From NCBI GenBank assembly GCA_958370325.1, contig CATXJW010000023.1:1-33319 (forward strand): a DNA stretch of 33,319 nucleotides. The letters run 5' to 3'. Below are positions 16,876-23,373 of the stretch, in pieces (the first letter of the stretch is position 1; each line of letters starts with the position of its first letter). Origin of the DNA: an uncultured Collinsella sp. (lineage in GTDB: Bacteria > Actinomycetota > Coriobacteriia > Coriobacteriales > Coriobacteriaceae). Position numbers and translations under genes: made by a program. Below the pieces are notes generated by a model, which searched no databases, had not been told where the DNA came from, and saw nothing but the letters and a program-made list of their open reading frames with translations.

Positions 16876-17770
16876 CCTGATCCTCCTGCCCAAATTGAAC
16901 CATTTCGCCAAGGATACGGGAGAGTTCCTCTTCGTCCTTGAACTCGATTTCAATTTTGTTCTTGCCACGCGAGCTCTTCACACGTACATTCGTGTTAAAT
17001 ACTTGACGAAGTACCCGAGCAGCTTTTTTGAATGACTGAGGTGTTGCTGGCCTCGGAGTCCTTGGCGTCTCTCCGGCAGAAAACAACGGAGCAAGATTTT
17101 CTGTCGCTCTAACGGAAAGACCTTCCGCTACAACTTTCTCAGCAAGTCGAATCCTGGCATCTTCATATGGAACTGCGAGAATTGCTCTTGCATGGCCCGC
17201 AGTAAGTTTGCCCTCGAAAATCATCTGCTGAACGACTTCGGGAAGATCTAACAAACGAAGTGAATTTGTAATTGCAGAACGAGACTTACTGACAGCCTTT
17301 GATAACGCCTCCTGCGTCATGCCGCTGGCATCAATGAGTTGACGATAACCCTTCGCCTCTTCGACTGGATTCAAGTCAGAACGCTGAAGGTTTTCGATAA
17401 GAGCAAGAGCAAGCATTTCCTCATCATTAACTTCCTTAATGATGACAGGCAGTTCTTCAAGACCAGCAAGCTTTGACGCCTGGTAACGACGCTCACCCGC
17501 GATAATCTCATAGCCGTTTCCATGTTTGCGAACCAAAAGCGGCTGCAAAACGCCATGTTCTTGGATTGACTCGCTCAACTCGCGAAGTTCAGTTTCGTTA
17601 AAGTGAATTCGCGGCTGATTGGGGTTGGGAACGATATCCTCAATGGGCAGTTTTGTTTCAGAAGCGGCATTTGAAGCCGATGCAGCCGAACCACCAGTCT
17701 CATACTCGGCCTCTGAGACCAAAGCATTGAGTCCACGTCCCAATCCGCCACGTTTCTTTGCACTAGGCAC
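16865..17770 (-). CDS. parB: chromosome-partition protein ParB (Spo0J-type CTPase)
   Basis: A 301-residue protein that binds parS, loads SMC and spreads as a CTP-dependent clamp. The N-terminal RGGLGRGLNAL motif (7-17) is the ParA-stimulating peptide. The CTP-binding domain carries GERRYQA (92-98) and ENLQRSDLNP (126-135). A helix-turn-helix lies near 152-175 (MTQEALSKAVSKSRSAITNSLRLL), and the C-terminus is a dimerization domain. The start is GTG at 17770, 8 nt inside the parA end, with AGAGGTG upstream. Its targets are visible nearby: three perfect parS sites upstream of parA and weaker ones at 16443 and 23709. Confidence 0.96.
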   Translation of the reverse strand: MPSAKKRGGLGRGLNALVSEAEYETGGSAASASNAASETKLPIEDIVPNPNQPRIHFNETELRELSESIQEHGVLQPLLVRKHGNGYEIIAGERRYQASKLAGLEELPVIIKEVNDEEMLALALIENLQRSDLNPVEEAKGYRQLIDASGMTQEALSKAVSKSRSAITNSLRLLDLPEVVQQMIFEGKLTAGHARAILAVPYEDARIRLAEKVVAEGLSVRATENLAPLFSAGETPRTPRPATPQSFKKAARVLRQVFNTNVRVKSSRGKNKIEIEFKDEEELSRILGEMVQFGQEDQDEE

Positions 17771-18563
17771 GCTTGATCACCTCTTTTGCAAGGTTCATAT
17801 ACGCTTTTGCACCCTTATTTTGAGGCGCATAGGTAATTACCGGTTCTCCAAAAGACGGAGCTTCGGAAATTTTAACCGTACGAGGGATCAGAGTCTTAAA
17901 CGCCTTATCACCAAAGTACGATTGAACCTCCTCAACAACCTGATTCGACAGAGAAGTACGCGAGTCAAACATGGTCATAAGCACGCCATAGGTGTCTAAG
18001 CCCTTGTTCAGACGTGATTTGACCATCTTCATTGACTCAAGCAGCTTCGTAACTCCTTCGAGTGCGTAATACTCACACTGGATCGGAATCAAAACGCTGT
18101 CTGCTGCGGTCAAAGCGTTGATTGTAAGCAGGCCGAGCGAAGGAGGGCAGTCAATGAAAATAAAATCGAACTCGTCCTGAATCGGTTCAAGCAAATCTTT
18201 AAGGCGAGTTTCACGAGCAATTGCGCTTACGAGCTCAATTTCGGCACCTGCAAGCTGAATTGTCGCCGGAATGACGAATACCTTTTTGCAATTTGTATCA
18301 AGAACAAGCGATTCTGCCGGCACGTCATTCAGCAATGCATCATAGATGCACTGATCAAGGTCTTCTTTTTCAATTCCGAATCCACTGGTGCTGTTTCCCT
18401 GCGGATCAAAATCGACAATCAGTGTCTTGCGACCCTGCTCACCCAGTGCTGCTGCAAGGTTTACAGCCGTCGTTGACTTACCGACGCCACCTTTTTGATT
18501 GATGATTGCAATAATACGCGTGTCTTTTGCACTCTTCGAACGCTTAACGTCGCGAAATCCCAC
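17763..18563 (-). CDS. parA: chromosome-partition ATPase ParA (Soj)
   Basis: A 266-residue deviant-Walker ATPase that binds DNA non-specifically and moves ParB-parS complexes; in some bacteria it also regulates DnaA. The deviant Walker A motif KGGVGKST is at 24-31 and the Walker B region FIFIDCPPSLG near 133-143. VDFDPQGNST contains the second conserved Asp. The start is GTG at 18563 behind a strong AGGAGG. The short N-terminus with no helix-turn-helix marks the chromosomal Soj type. The perfect parS cluster lies directly upstream, so ParB loading may feed back on this gene's transcription. Confidence 0.96.
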   Translation of the reverse strand: MGFRDVKRSKSAKDTRIIAIINQKGGVGKSTTAVNLAAALGEQGRKTLIVDFDPQGNSTSGFGIEKEDLDQCIYDALLNDVPAESLVLDTNCKKVFVIPATIQLAGAEIELVSAIARETRLKDLLEPIQDEFDFIFIDCPPSLGLLTINALTAADSVLIPIQCEYYALEGVTKLLESMKMVKSRLNKGLDTYGVLMTMFDSRTSLSNQVVEEVQSYFGDKAFKTLIPRTVKISEAPSFGEPVITYAPQNKGAKAYMNLAKEVIKRA

Positions 18564-18602
18564 GGTCCCTCCTGGTGTGTATTAAAGCTGTCAAACGGAG
18601 GA

Positions 18603-18618
18603 TGTTTCACGTGAAACA
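18603..18618. promoter_or_regulatory. parS site 1 (perfect)
   Basis: TGTTTCACGTGAAACA, identical to the conserved bacterial parS sequence. It is the first of three in the parA-rsmG gap. Confidence 0.95.
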
Positions 18619-18641
18619 TTCCGATTCGATATCAACCGCCA

Positions 18642-18657
18642 TGTTTCACGTGAAACA
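18642..18657. promoter_or_regulatory. parS site 2 (perfect)
   Basis: A second exact copy of the 16-bp parS palindrome, 39 bp (start to start) from the first, which places it on a similar face of the helix after almost four turns. Confidence 0.95.
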
Positions 18658-18680
18658 CCGCAAGTTGTTAGTATCCATTA

Positions 18681-18696
18681 TGTTTCACGTGAAACA
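18681..18696. promoter_or_regulatory. parS site 3 (perfect)
   Basis: A third exact copy, again 39 bp from its neighbour. It ends one base before the rsmG stop codon. The regular 39-bp spacing of the three sites is seen directly. Confidence 0.95.
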
Positions 18697-18697
18697 T

Positions 18698-19435
18698 CTA
18701 GGCAAGCGGATTCTTCTTTGCCATGCCATTTGCACGAGGCAATGAGACAGATGCTGGATGACTCTTCTTAAGAACAATAAACTCCCTGTGGCCCAAGCCC
18801 TCAGGCAAATCAATTGCATCATTCAAAAGCAAAGTGAAACCACAGATCTTAGCTGCTGACATGCCAGAAGTAAGCTCCTCATCCGATGGATTGCCCTTCG
18901 TAATAACAAATAGCCCTCCGTCCTTGAGGTACGGAGCTGCATACTCAACAAGAATCGGTAGAGGGGCCAGTGCGCGGGCGGTTACGACAGAGAACTGCTT
19001 CTTATGGCTTCGAGCATATTCTTCAAGGCGATCATGGACTGCATGACCACATTTCAGTCCAAGAGCATGAGCAAAAGAATTGACAGCATCAACCTTTTTG
19101 CCAACAGAGTCAATATAAGTAGCTTTACGATGCGTGGTTATCGTTAATGGAATACCAGGGAAGCCTGCGCCTGTTCCCATATCGAGCAAAGCTCCATCAG
19201 GAGCCTTATTGACATAAGGAAGCAAAACAAGTGAGTCGAGGATATGAAGTACCGCAGCATCTTCAACGTTAAGAATACGAGTGAGATTGGTTGTCTTATT
19301 TGTTTCCAGAACCAAATCCAAATGCTGGATACATTTCCTCAGCTCAGCATCAGTTACGCTCAAGGAATACTCTTTGCAATAGGAAGTTAGACGGCTGAGC
19401 ATCTCGGCAGCCTGCTGATCAGTAAGTACAAACAA
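18698..19435 (-). CDS. rsmG: 16S rRNA (guanine-527-N7) methyltransferase RsmG
   Basis: A 245-residue SAM-dependent enzyme that methylates N7 of G527 in 16S rRNA; its loss gives low-level streptomycin resistance in many bacteria. The SAM-binding loop LLDMGTGAGFPGIPL is at about 83-97, and FSVVTARALAPLPILVEYAAPYL follows as in the GidB family. I chose the TTG codon at 19435 because AAAGGAG is placed 6 nt upstream and the length then fits the family. An upstream ATG at 19504 would put that ribosome-binding site inside the gene. Leftward operon context: khpB precedes it, parA follows. Confidence 0.92.
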   Translation of the reverse strand: MFVLTDQQAAEMLSRLTSYCKEYSLSVTDAELRKCIQHLDLVLETNKTTNLTRILNVEDAAVLHILDSLVLLPYVNKAPDGALLDMGTGAGFPGIPLTITTHRKATYIDSVGKKVDAVNSFAHALGLKCGHAVHDRLEEYARSHKKQFSVVTARALAPLPILVEYAAPYLKDGGLFVITKGNPSDEELTSGMSAAKICGFTLLLNDAIDLPEGLGHREFIVLKKSHPASVSLPRANGMAKKNPLA

Positions 19436-19530
19436 CAGAAGCTCCTTTCTGACAAAAATCAGTGTATCGAGAACTTTTGACAAAAAAGGGGACGTGGAAA
19501 CCACGCCCCCTTAGCATAGGCTCGAGTAGA

Positions 19531-20100
19531 TTATCGAGCAACAATCACCACATGGCGATCAGGATCAGAACCCTCAGAATGGGTATCGACAGCATCATTG
19601 CCACGAAGTGCAATATGAACCAGTCGGCGCTCATAGGCATTCATGGGCGGAAGCGAAACACTCTTATGGGTACGGATGGCACGCTCGGCGGCCGACTGAG
19701 CCATAGAGGCAACCTTGTCCTGACGACGGCTCTTGTAGCCCTCAACGTCAACCACAACCGGATACCTAAAGCCAAGCTTGCGGCTCACCAGCAAAGAGAA
19801 CATGACCTGAAGAGCATCAAGAGTACGACCATGACGGCCAATGAGAACAGCAAGATCAGGAGCGGTAACATCCAAAATCAGCTCGCCCTCGTCGCCCTCA
19901 TACTCATCAATAGGAGAGTTGGCGGCATCGAAGTGCGAAAGGATGGAACGCAGAATGGAAATCGCAACATCGGCAATGGTGTCGAGCTCCTCGTCGGTCA
20001 GCTCTTCACCGGCCTTGTAGCGCTGTGCAATCTCGGGATAATCGCCCGCAATCTGCGGGGCAACCTCCTCAAGCATATCCTCGATGATCTCTTCAGACAT
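19531..20100 (-). CDS. khpB: KH/R3H RNA-binding protein KhpB (Jag)
   Basis: A 189-residue cytosolic RNA-binding protein. An acidic N-terminal part is followed by a KH domain with the GxxG loop GRHGRTLDALQ, then an R3H domain with MNAYERRLVHIAL and DPDRHVVIVAR. The N-terminal Jag domain seen in Firmicutes is reduced. Homologues bind many small RNAs and control cell division and elongation with KhpA. ATG 20100 (MSEEIIED) is chosen with GGAG 7 nt upstream; the frame extends to a TTG at 20112 with nothing in support. It follows yidC, as in most Gram-positive bacteria. Confidence 0.93.
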   Translation of the reverse strand: MSEEIIEDMLEEVAPQIAGDYPEIAQRYKAGEELTDEELDTIADVAISILRSILSHFDAANSPIDEYEGDEGELILDVTAPDLAVLIGRHGRTLDALQVMFSLLVSRKLGFRYPVVVDVEGYKSRRQDKVASMAQSAAERAIRTHKSVSLPPMNAYERRLVHIALRGNDAVDTHSEGSDPDRHVVIVAR

Positions 20101-20115
20101 AACGTACTCCAAAAG

Positions 20116-20127
20116 TTAGGTACCTAA
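20116..20127. repeat. 12-bp perfect palindrome TTAGGTACCTAA, right copy
   Basis: Identical to the palindrome at 16613-16624. It sits in the 45-nt gap between yidC and khpB, inside the predicted operon transcript. Confidence 0.6.
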
Positions 20128-20145
20128 ATAAGATTGATATCCCGA

Positions 20146-20916
20146 CTACTTCTTCTTGTGCGGACGCGGCTTCTTCTCGCGACGGGTAACCTCGACCTGC
20201 AGCGGAGCGTTCTTGAGGCGCTCCTCCTCATCGGCCTTGGCCTTGTCGATAACCTTCTGCGTCACGAAGATCTGCTGGATAACCTGCCAGGCAGAAGACA
20301 CATCGTAGTACAGCAGAACGCCGACGGGCAGGCTCCAGCCCATCCAAAGCATCATGACGGTCATGACGACAGCCATCATGCGCATGCTCTGAGCCTGCTG
20401 GCCGGTCTGGTTGCGCGACATATAGAGCTGCGGAATCAGGGTCAAGACAGCGAACAGAATCAGGCAAACCAGCGCAGGCAGCGCAACCATAAAGCCATCG
20501 GCAAAGGAAGCGCTCGGCGTGGTGGTAAGGTCAGGCAGGATGTTGAAGAACGAGAACGTGCCGTCGCTAAAGTAGTTCGGCAGGTTACGCAGCAGCGTAA
20601 ACAGGGCGAACAGGACAGGCATCTGGATCAACAGCGGCAGACAACCAGCCATGGGGTTGAACTTGTTCTCGCTGTAGAACTTCTGCATCTCCTCGGCCTG
20701 ACGCTGGGGATCGTCGGCATAGCGCTCCTGGATCTCGAGCATCTTAGGCTGCAGCACCTGCATGCGAGCCGTCGACTTGGTCGACTTGAGCATGAGCGGC
20801 GTCAGCAGCAGACGGATGATGACCACCAGGATGATGATGGACAGGCCCCAGTCGACCGCAAAGGTCTGGATGAGCTTGAGCAGCTCGAAAAGGATGTTAA
20901 CGATCCAATCCCACAT
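20146..20916 (-). CDS. yidC: membrane protein insertase YidC
   Basis: A 256-residue Oxa1/YidC insertase that places membrane proteins in the bilayer alone or with SecYEG. About five membrane segments are visible. The conserved cavity Arg is R35 in the first core helix (VVIIRLLLTPLMLKS), followed by the cytoplasmic hairpin and FNPMAGCLPLLIQMPVLFALF. The C-terminus is strongly basic (REKKPRPHKKK), which in relatives contacts the ribosome. There is no lipoprotein signal or large periplasmic domain, so it is a short actinobacterial form. GGAGG precedes the ATG at 20916. Confidence 0.96.
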   Translation of the reverse strand: MWDWIVNILFELLKLIQTFAVDWGLSIIILVVIIRLLLTPLMLKSTKSTARMQVLQPKMLEIQERYADDPQRQAEEMQKFYSENKFNPMAGCLPLLIQMPVLFALFTLLRNLPNYFSDGTFSFFNILPDLTTTPSASFADGFMVALPALVCLILFAVLTLIPQLYMSRNQTGQQAQSMRMMAVVMTVMMLWMGWSLPVGVLLYYDVSSAWQVIQQIFVTQKVIDKAKADEEERLKNAPLQVEVTRREKKPRPHKKK

Positions 20917-20945
20917 GTAAGTTTTCCTCCGATAGCGAGTGCCCG

Positions 20946-21170
20946 CTAAGGCACAGGGTCATAACCGCCGACGTGCAGGGGATTGCAGCGAGCGATGCGC
21001 CTCACGGCAAGCCAGCAGCCTCTCAAAACACCGTACTTCTCAATCGCCTGGATAGCGTATTGCGAGCACGTTGGGTAATAAATGCAGGCGTCAGGCAATA
21101 AGGGCGAAATAACCTGTTGATATATGCGAATAGGAGCGATGGCAACACGTCGCAAAACGTGATTGCTCAT
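20946..21170 (-). CDS. yidD: membrane protein insertion factor YidD
   Basis: A 74-residue small membrane-associated protein that helps YidC-dependent insertion. The hallmark YYPTCSQYAIQAIEKYG is at about 31-47, and RCNPLHVGGYDPVP ends the protein. The N-terminal amphipathic helix (VLRRVAIAPIRIYQQVISPLL) is the expected membrane anchor. Its ATG overlaps the rnpA stop (ATGA), giving coupled translation. Confidence 0.95.
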   Translation of the reverse strand: MSNHVLRRVAIAPIRIYQQVISPLLPDACIYYPTCSQYAIQAIEKYGVLRGCWLAVRRIARCNPLHVGGYDPVP

Positions 21171-21505
21171 CGCTCCTCCCCGGCAACGCCGGCGCGTTTC
21201 ATAAGCGAACGCAACGCCTTGTCCATCTCCTGCGGCGAGGAAACCCTCGTCTTGGGAGTCGCGAACAAGATGATGTCATGACCCGCAACGGGAAATCCAC
21301 AGCTGCGGGCGGCCTCGCGCATCACACGCTTAGATCGGTTGCGCACCACAGCACAACCGATTCGTTTAGCACCAACGAAGGCGACCCTTCCGGAGTCGCC
21401 TTCGCCAACCGATTCACATATGGTCATTCGAATCAGAGGGTGATTGAAACGACGCCCCTGACTGAACACATGCTCGAAATCTTGCCGAGACTTAATAGTC
21501 TTCAT
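21167..21505 (-). CDS. rnpA: ribonuclease P protein component
   Basis: The 112-residue protein subunit of RNase P, which assists the RNA subunit in removing tRNA 5' leaders. The RNR motif VVRNRSKRVMREAAR at about 53-67 binds the catalytic RNA and the leader. The aromatic and basic N-terminal patch (SRQDFEHVFSQGRRF) contacts the precursor. No good Shine-Dalgarno precedes the ATG at 21505, so translation may depend on rpmH, which ends 20 nt upstream. This is the usual rpmH-rnpA pairing at the origin. Confidence 0.95.
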   Translation of the reverse strand: MKTIKSRQDFEHVFSQGRRFNHPLIRMTICESVGEGDSGRVAFVGAKRIGCAVVRNRSKRVMREAARSCGFPVAGHDIILFATPKTRVSSPQEMDKALRSLMKRAGVAGEER

Positions 21506-21525
21506 GCGAGATGTGTGTATCGCTG

Positions 21526-21660
21526 CTAGACAGTGAGACGCTTGCGGCCCTTGGCGCGACGACGGGCGAGCACGGCACGACCACCCTTAGTGGCCATACG
21601 GGCACGGAAGCCATGGGTCTTGGCACGCTTACGCTTATTAGGCTGATACGTACGCTTCAT
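21526..21660 (-). CDS. rpmH: ribosomal protein bL34
   Basis: A 44-residue large-subunit protein, basic throughout (MKRTYQPNKRKRAKTHGF to the end RRRAKGRKRLTV). It is the first gene of the leftward operon. AGGAGGA lies 8 nt before the ATG at 21660; the frame runs further upstream but without family similarity. A strong promoter begins about 65 nt upstream. Confidence 0.98.
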   Translation of the reverse strand: MKRTYQPNKRKRAKTHGFRARMATKGGRAVLARRRAKGRKRLTV

Positions 21661-21732
21661 CTTAAGTTCCTCCTGCTGCATTTCGAGTGTCCGCGGGGGC
21701 GCGGACGCAGATATAGACACGTGAGCTTGAAG

Positions 21733-21762
21733 ATTGTAGGGAAATCAATGTTCAAATGTCAA
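21733..21762 (-). promoter_or_regulatory. sigma70-type promoter of the rpmH operon
   Basis: On the minus strand, TTGACA (21757-21762, perfect -35) and TACAAT (21733-21738, -10 with 5 of 6 matches) are separated by 18 nt. Transcription would begin near 21726 and give a leader of about 65 nt before rpmH. Confidence 0.8.
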
Positions 21763-21840
21763 GAAATCAAAGGTAAAAGGTTGCAAAGAGTACACGGTTC
21801 CCCCATAAGCAGAATCGGCATTTGAGGCAGCAGGCAACTT

Positions 21841-22005
21841 TTCACGAAATTTCATCGAGTTTTCAACAGGTCGTGTTGGAAATGTTGAGAACTTTTCGTC
21901 CGTTTTCCAAAGTTTTCAACAGGTTTTGAAAACTTGTCGAAAGATGAGAAACATTGCGCAGTGAGCTACTATTTGTTCAAAACCTTTTGAAAGATTGCGA
22001 GCGGC
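21841..22005. other. oriC, upstream lobe with DnaA-box-like repeats
   Basis: This AT-richer gap upstream of the dnaA cluster carries repeats of the type AGTTTTCAACAG: TTTTCAACA at 21860-21868 and 21913-21921 (plus), TTCTCAACA at 21883-21891 (minus) and TTTTCAAAA at 21924-21932 (minus). A 17-nt sequence TTGAAAACTTGTCGAAA at 21926-21942 recurs in the dnaA-dnaN gap. Each is two bases or so away from the canonical DnaA box TTATCCACA. Assignment as oriC rests on location (rpmH-dnaA), repetition and recurrence in the second gap. The rightward promoter of the dnaA cluster must also be here but is not clear. Confidence 0.75.
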
Positions 22006-23358
22006 ATGTCTGACGACTTCTACACCATGGTCGATTCCGGTGATCCGGCACCCGACAACGAGCACATCACCGGCGTGCGCGAAGAACGCAACGAGGGTGA
22101 GCAGATCACCGCACAAGCACCGAAGGCCATGTATGCAGCGCGCATCGCGGTCTACGATGACATGCTGTCGACACCGCGTGTCATCGTCATCGAACCGCAA
22201 GACGTACGTACCTACCTGGAAGAGACAACCAACACCGTCTACCAGTGCATGAAAGAGCAGGGAGGACGCATCTCGCTGATGGTTATCCGCGAGATTGTCG
22301 AAAACTTTATCCACGCGCATTTTGCAGAGCCCATCATCTCGATTCTCGACGGTGGCGATACCATCCGCTTTGCCGATCAGGGCCCGGGCATCGACGACAA
22401 AGAGCGTGCCTTCGATTTTGGCGTAACCAGTGCAAACAGCAAGATGAAACGGTATATCCGCGGCACCGGAGCCGGGTTTCCCATGGTACAGGAGTACTTG
22501 GAAAACGCCGGCGGCGCCGTCTCCATCGAGGACAACATGGGCAACGGCACCGTCGTGACGGTAAGTCTGAACCCCAAGCGCGTGCAGGAAATCGAGCGTG
22601 CTGGCGGGCGCGGGGCAGCCGTGCGACCCGAAGCAGAGCAGCGGGCATATCCCATGCCGGGCGCCTTCACGCAGCAACCCGCAGCAATGCAACAGGTGCA
22701 ACAGCAAATGGCCCCCATGCAGCAGCCTGGCATGGCCCCCACGCAAGAGCCCCAGGCACCCTCGGGCGCGATTCCGCAGAACATACCCGATGTAAAGCAA
22801 GCGATGGGCCAGGATGTGGGAACCTTGCAGCAGATGGCGGGTGCATCGACTGCACAGCAGATGTCCTATCAACCGAACCCACAAGGGTATCCGGCTCAAT
22901 ACGCGCCGCAAACGGGATATGCACAGGCATACCCCCAGCAATACCCGCTGGGATACCAGCAGTCATACCAACAGATGCCACAGGCGCAGTACAACCCATG
23001 GGCCCAGCAGATGCCTCCGCAGCCTTATCAACAGTGGCCGCAAAGTTTTCAACAGCAGCTGCTGCCCATGCAGAGTTCTCAACAACCAGCAGCTCAAATG
23101 ATGTATCCTAATGCGGCGAATCAATATGCACAGCCACAGCAAAACGTATTTGTGAGCGAGCGCGGCGAAGCGGCGCTGGGCTATCTGGCTCAAAACCAAG
23201 AGTGTGGCGCAACCGACCTGGCACGAGCGTTTGGAAACTCAGCGCCCACGTGGTCGCGAACGCTCAACGACTTGGCACAGGCCGGCTTGGTAATCAAACA
23301 TGGCCAGAAATATCATCTGACCGAAATAGGCAGCGCTCGCGTGCGAGCCCAAAGCTAA
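22006..23358 (+). CDS. GHKL ATPase with Gln/Pro-rich linker and C-terminal winged helix, at the origin
   Basis: A 450-residue protein that I do not recognise as a named family. Residues about 60-190 form a histidine-kinase/gyrase-type ATP-binding fold: N-box EIVENFIHA (96-104), G1 box DQGPGI (124-129) and the glycine lid GTGAGFPMV (153-161), followed by NGTVVTVSL. No histidine phosphoacceptor domain, sensor or membrane helix is seen. Residues about 205-380 are extremely rich in Gln, Pro, Tyr and Met, like a prion-type disordered linker. Residues about 381-450 look like a winged helix (EAALGYLAQNQECGATDLARAFG, LNDLAQAGLVIKHGQKYHLTE). It lies between rpmH and dnaA, 15 nt before dnaA, and probably shares its transcript. 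The start has only a weak ribosome-binding site. A role in control of initiation or nucleoid events is inference from position. Confidence 0.8.
   Translation: MSDDFYTMVDSGDPAPDNEHITGVREERNEGEQITAQAPKAMYAARIAVYDDMLSTPRVIVIEPQDVRTYLEETTNTVYQCMKEQGGRISLMVIREIVENFIHAHFAEPIISILDGGDTIRFADQGPGIDDKERAFDFGVTSANSKMKRYIRGTGAGFPMVQEYLENAGGAVSIEDNMGNGTVVTVSLNPKRVQEIERAGGRGAAVRPEAEQRAYPMPGAFTQQPAAMQQVQQQMAPMQQPGMAPTQEPQAPSGAIPQNIPDVKQAMGQDVGTLQQMAGASTAQQMSYQPNPQGYPAQYAPQTGYAQAYPQQYPLGYQQSYQQMPQAQYNPWAQQMPPQPYQQWPQSFQQQLLPMQSSQQPAAQMMYPNAANQYAQPQQNVFVSERGEAALGYLAQNQECGATDLARAFGNSAPTWSRTLNDLAQAGLVIKHGQKYHLTEIGSARVRAQS
23046..23084 (+). other. two DnaA-box-like repeats inside the GHKL-protein gene
   Basis: AGTTTTCAACAG (box 23046-23054) and AGTTCTCAACAA (box 23076-23084) match the repeats in the flanking origin gaps exactly or by one base. 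They encode QSFQQQ and QSSQQP of the Gln-rich linker. They may be real DnaA sites in coding DNA, or a by-product of Gln/Ser codons. Confidence 0.45.
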
Positions 23359-23373
23359 GGAACGGGAGAAACA

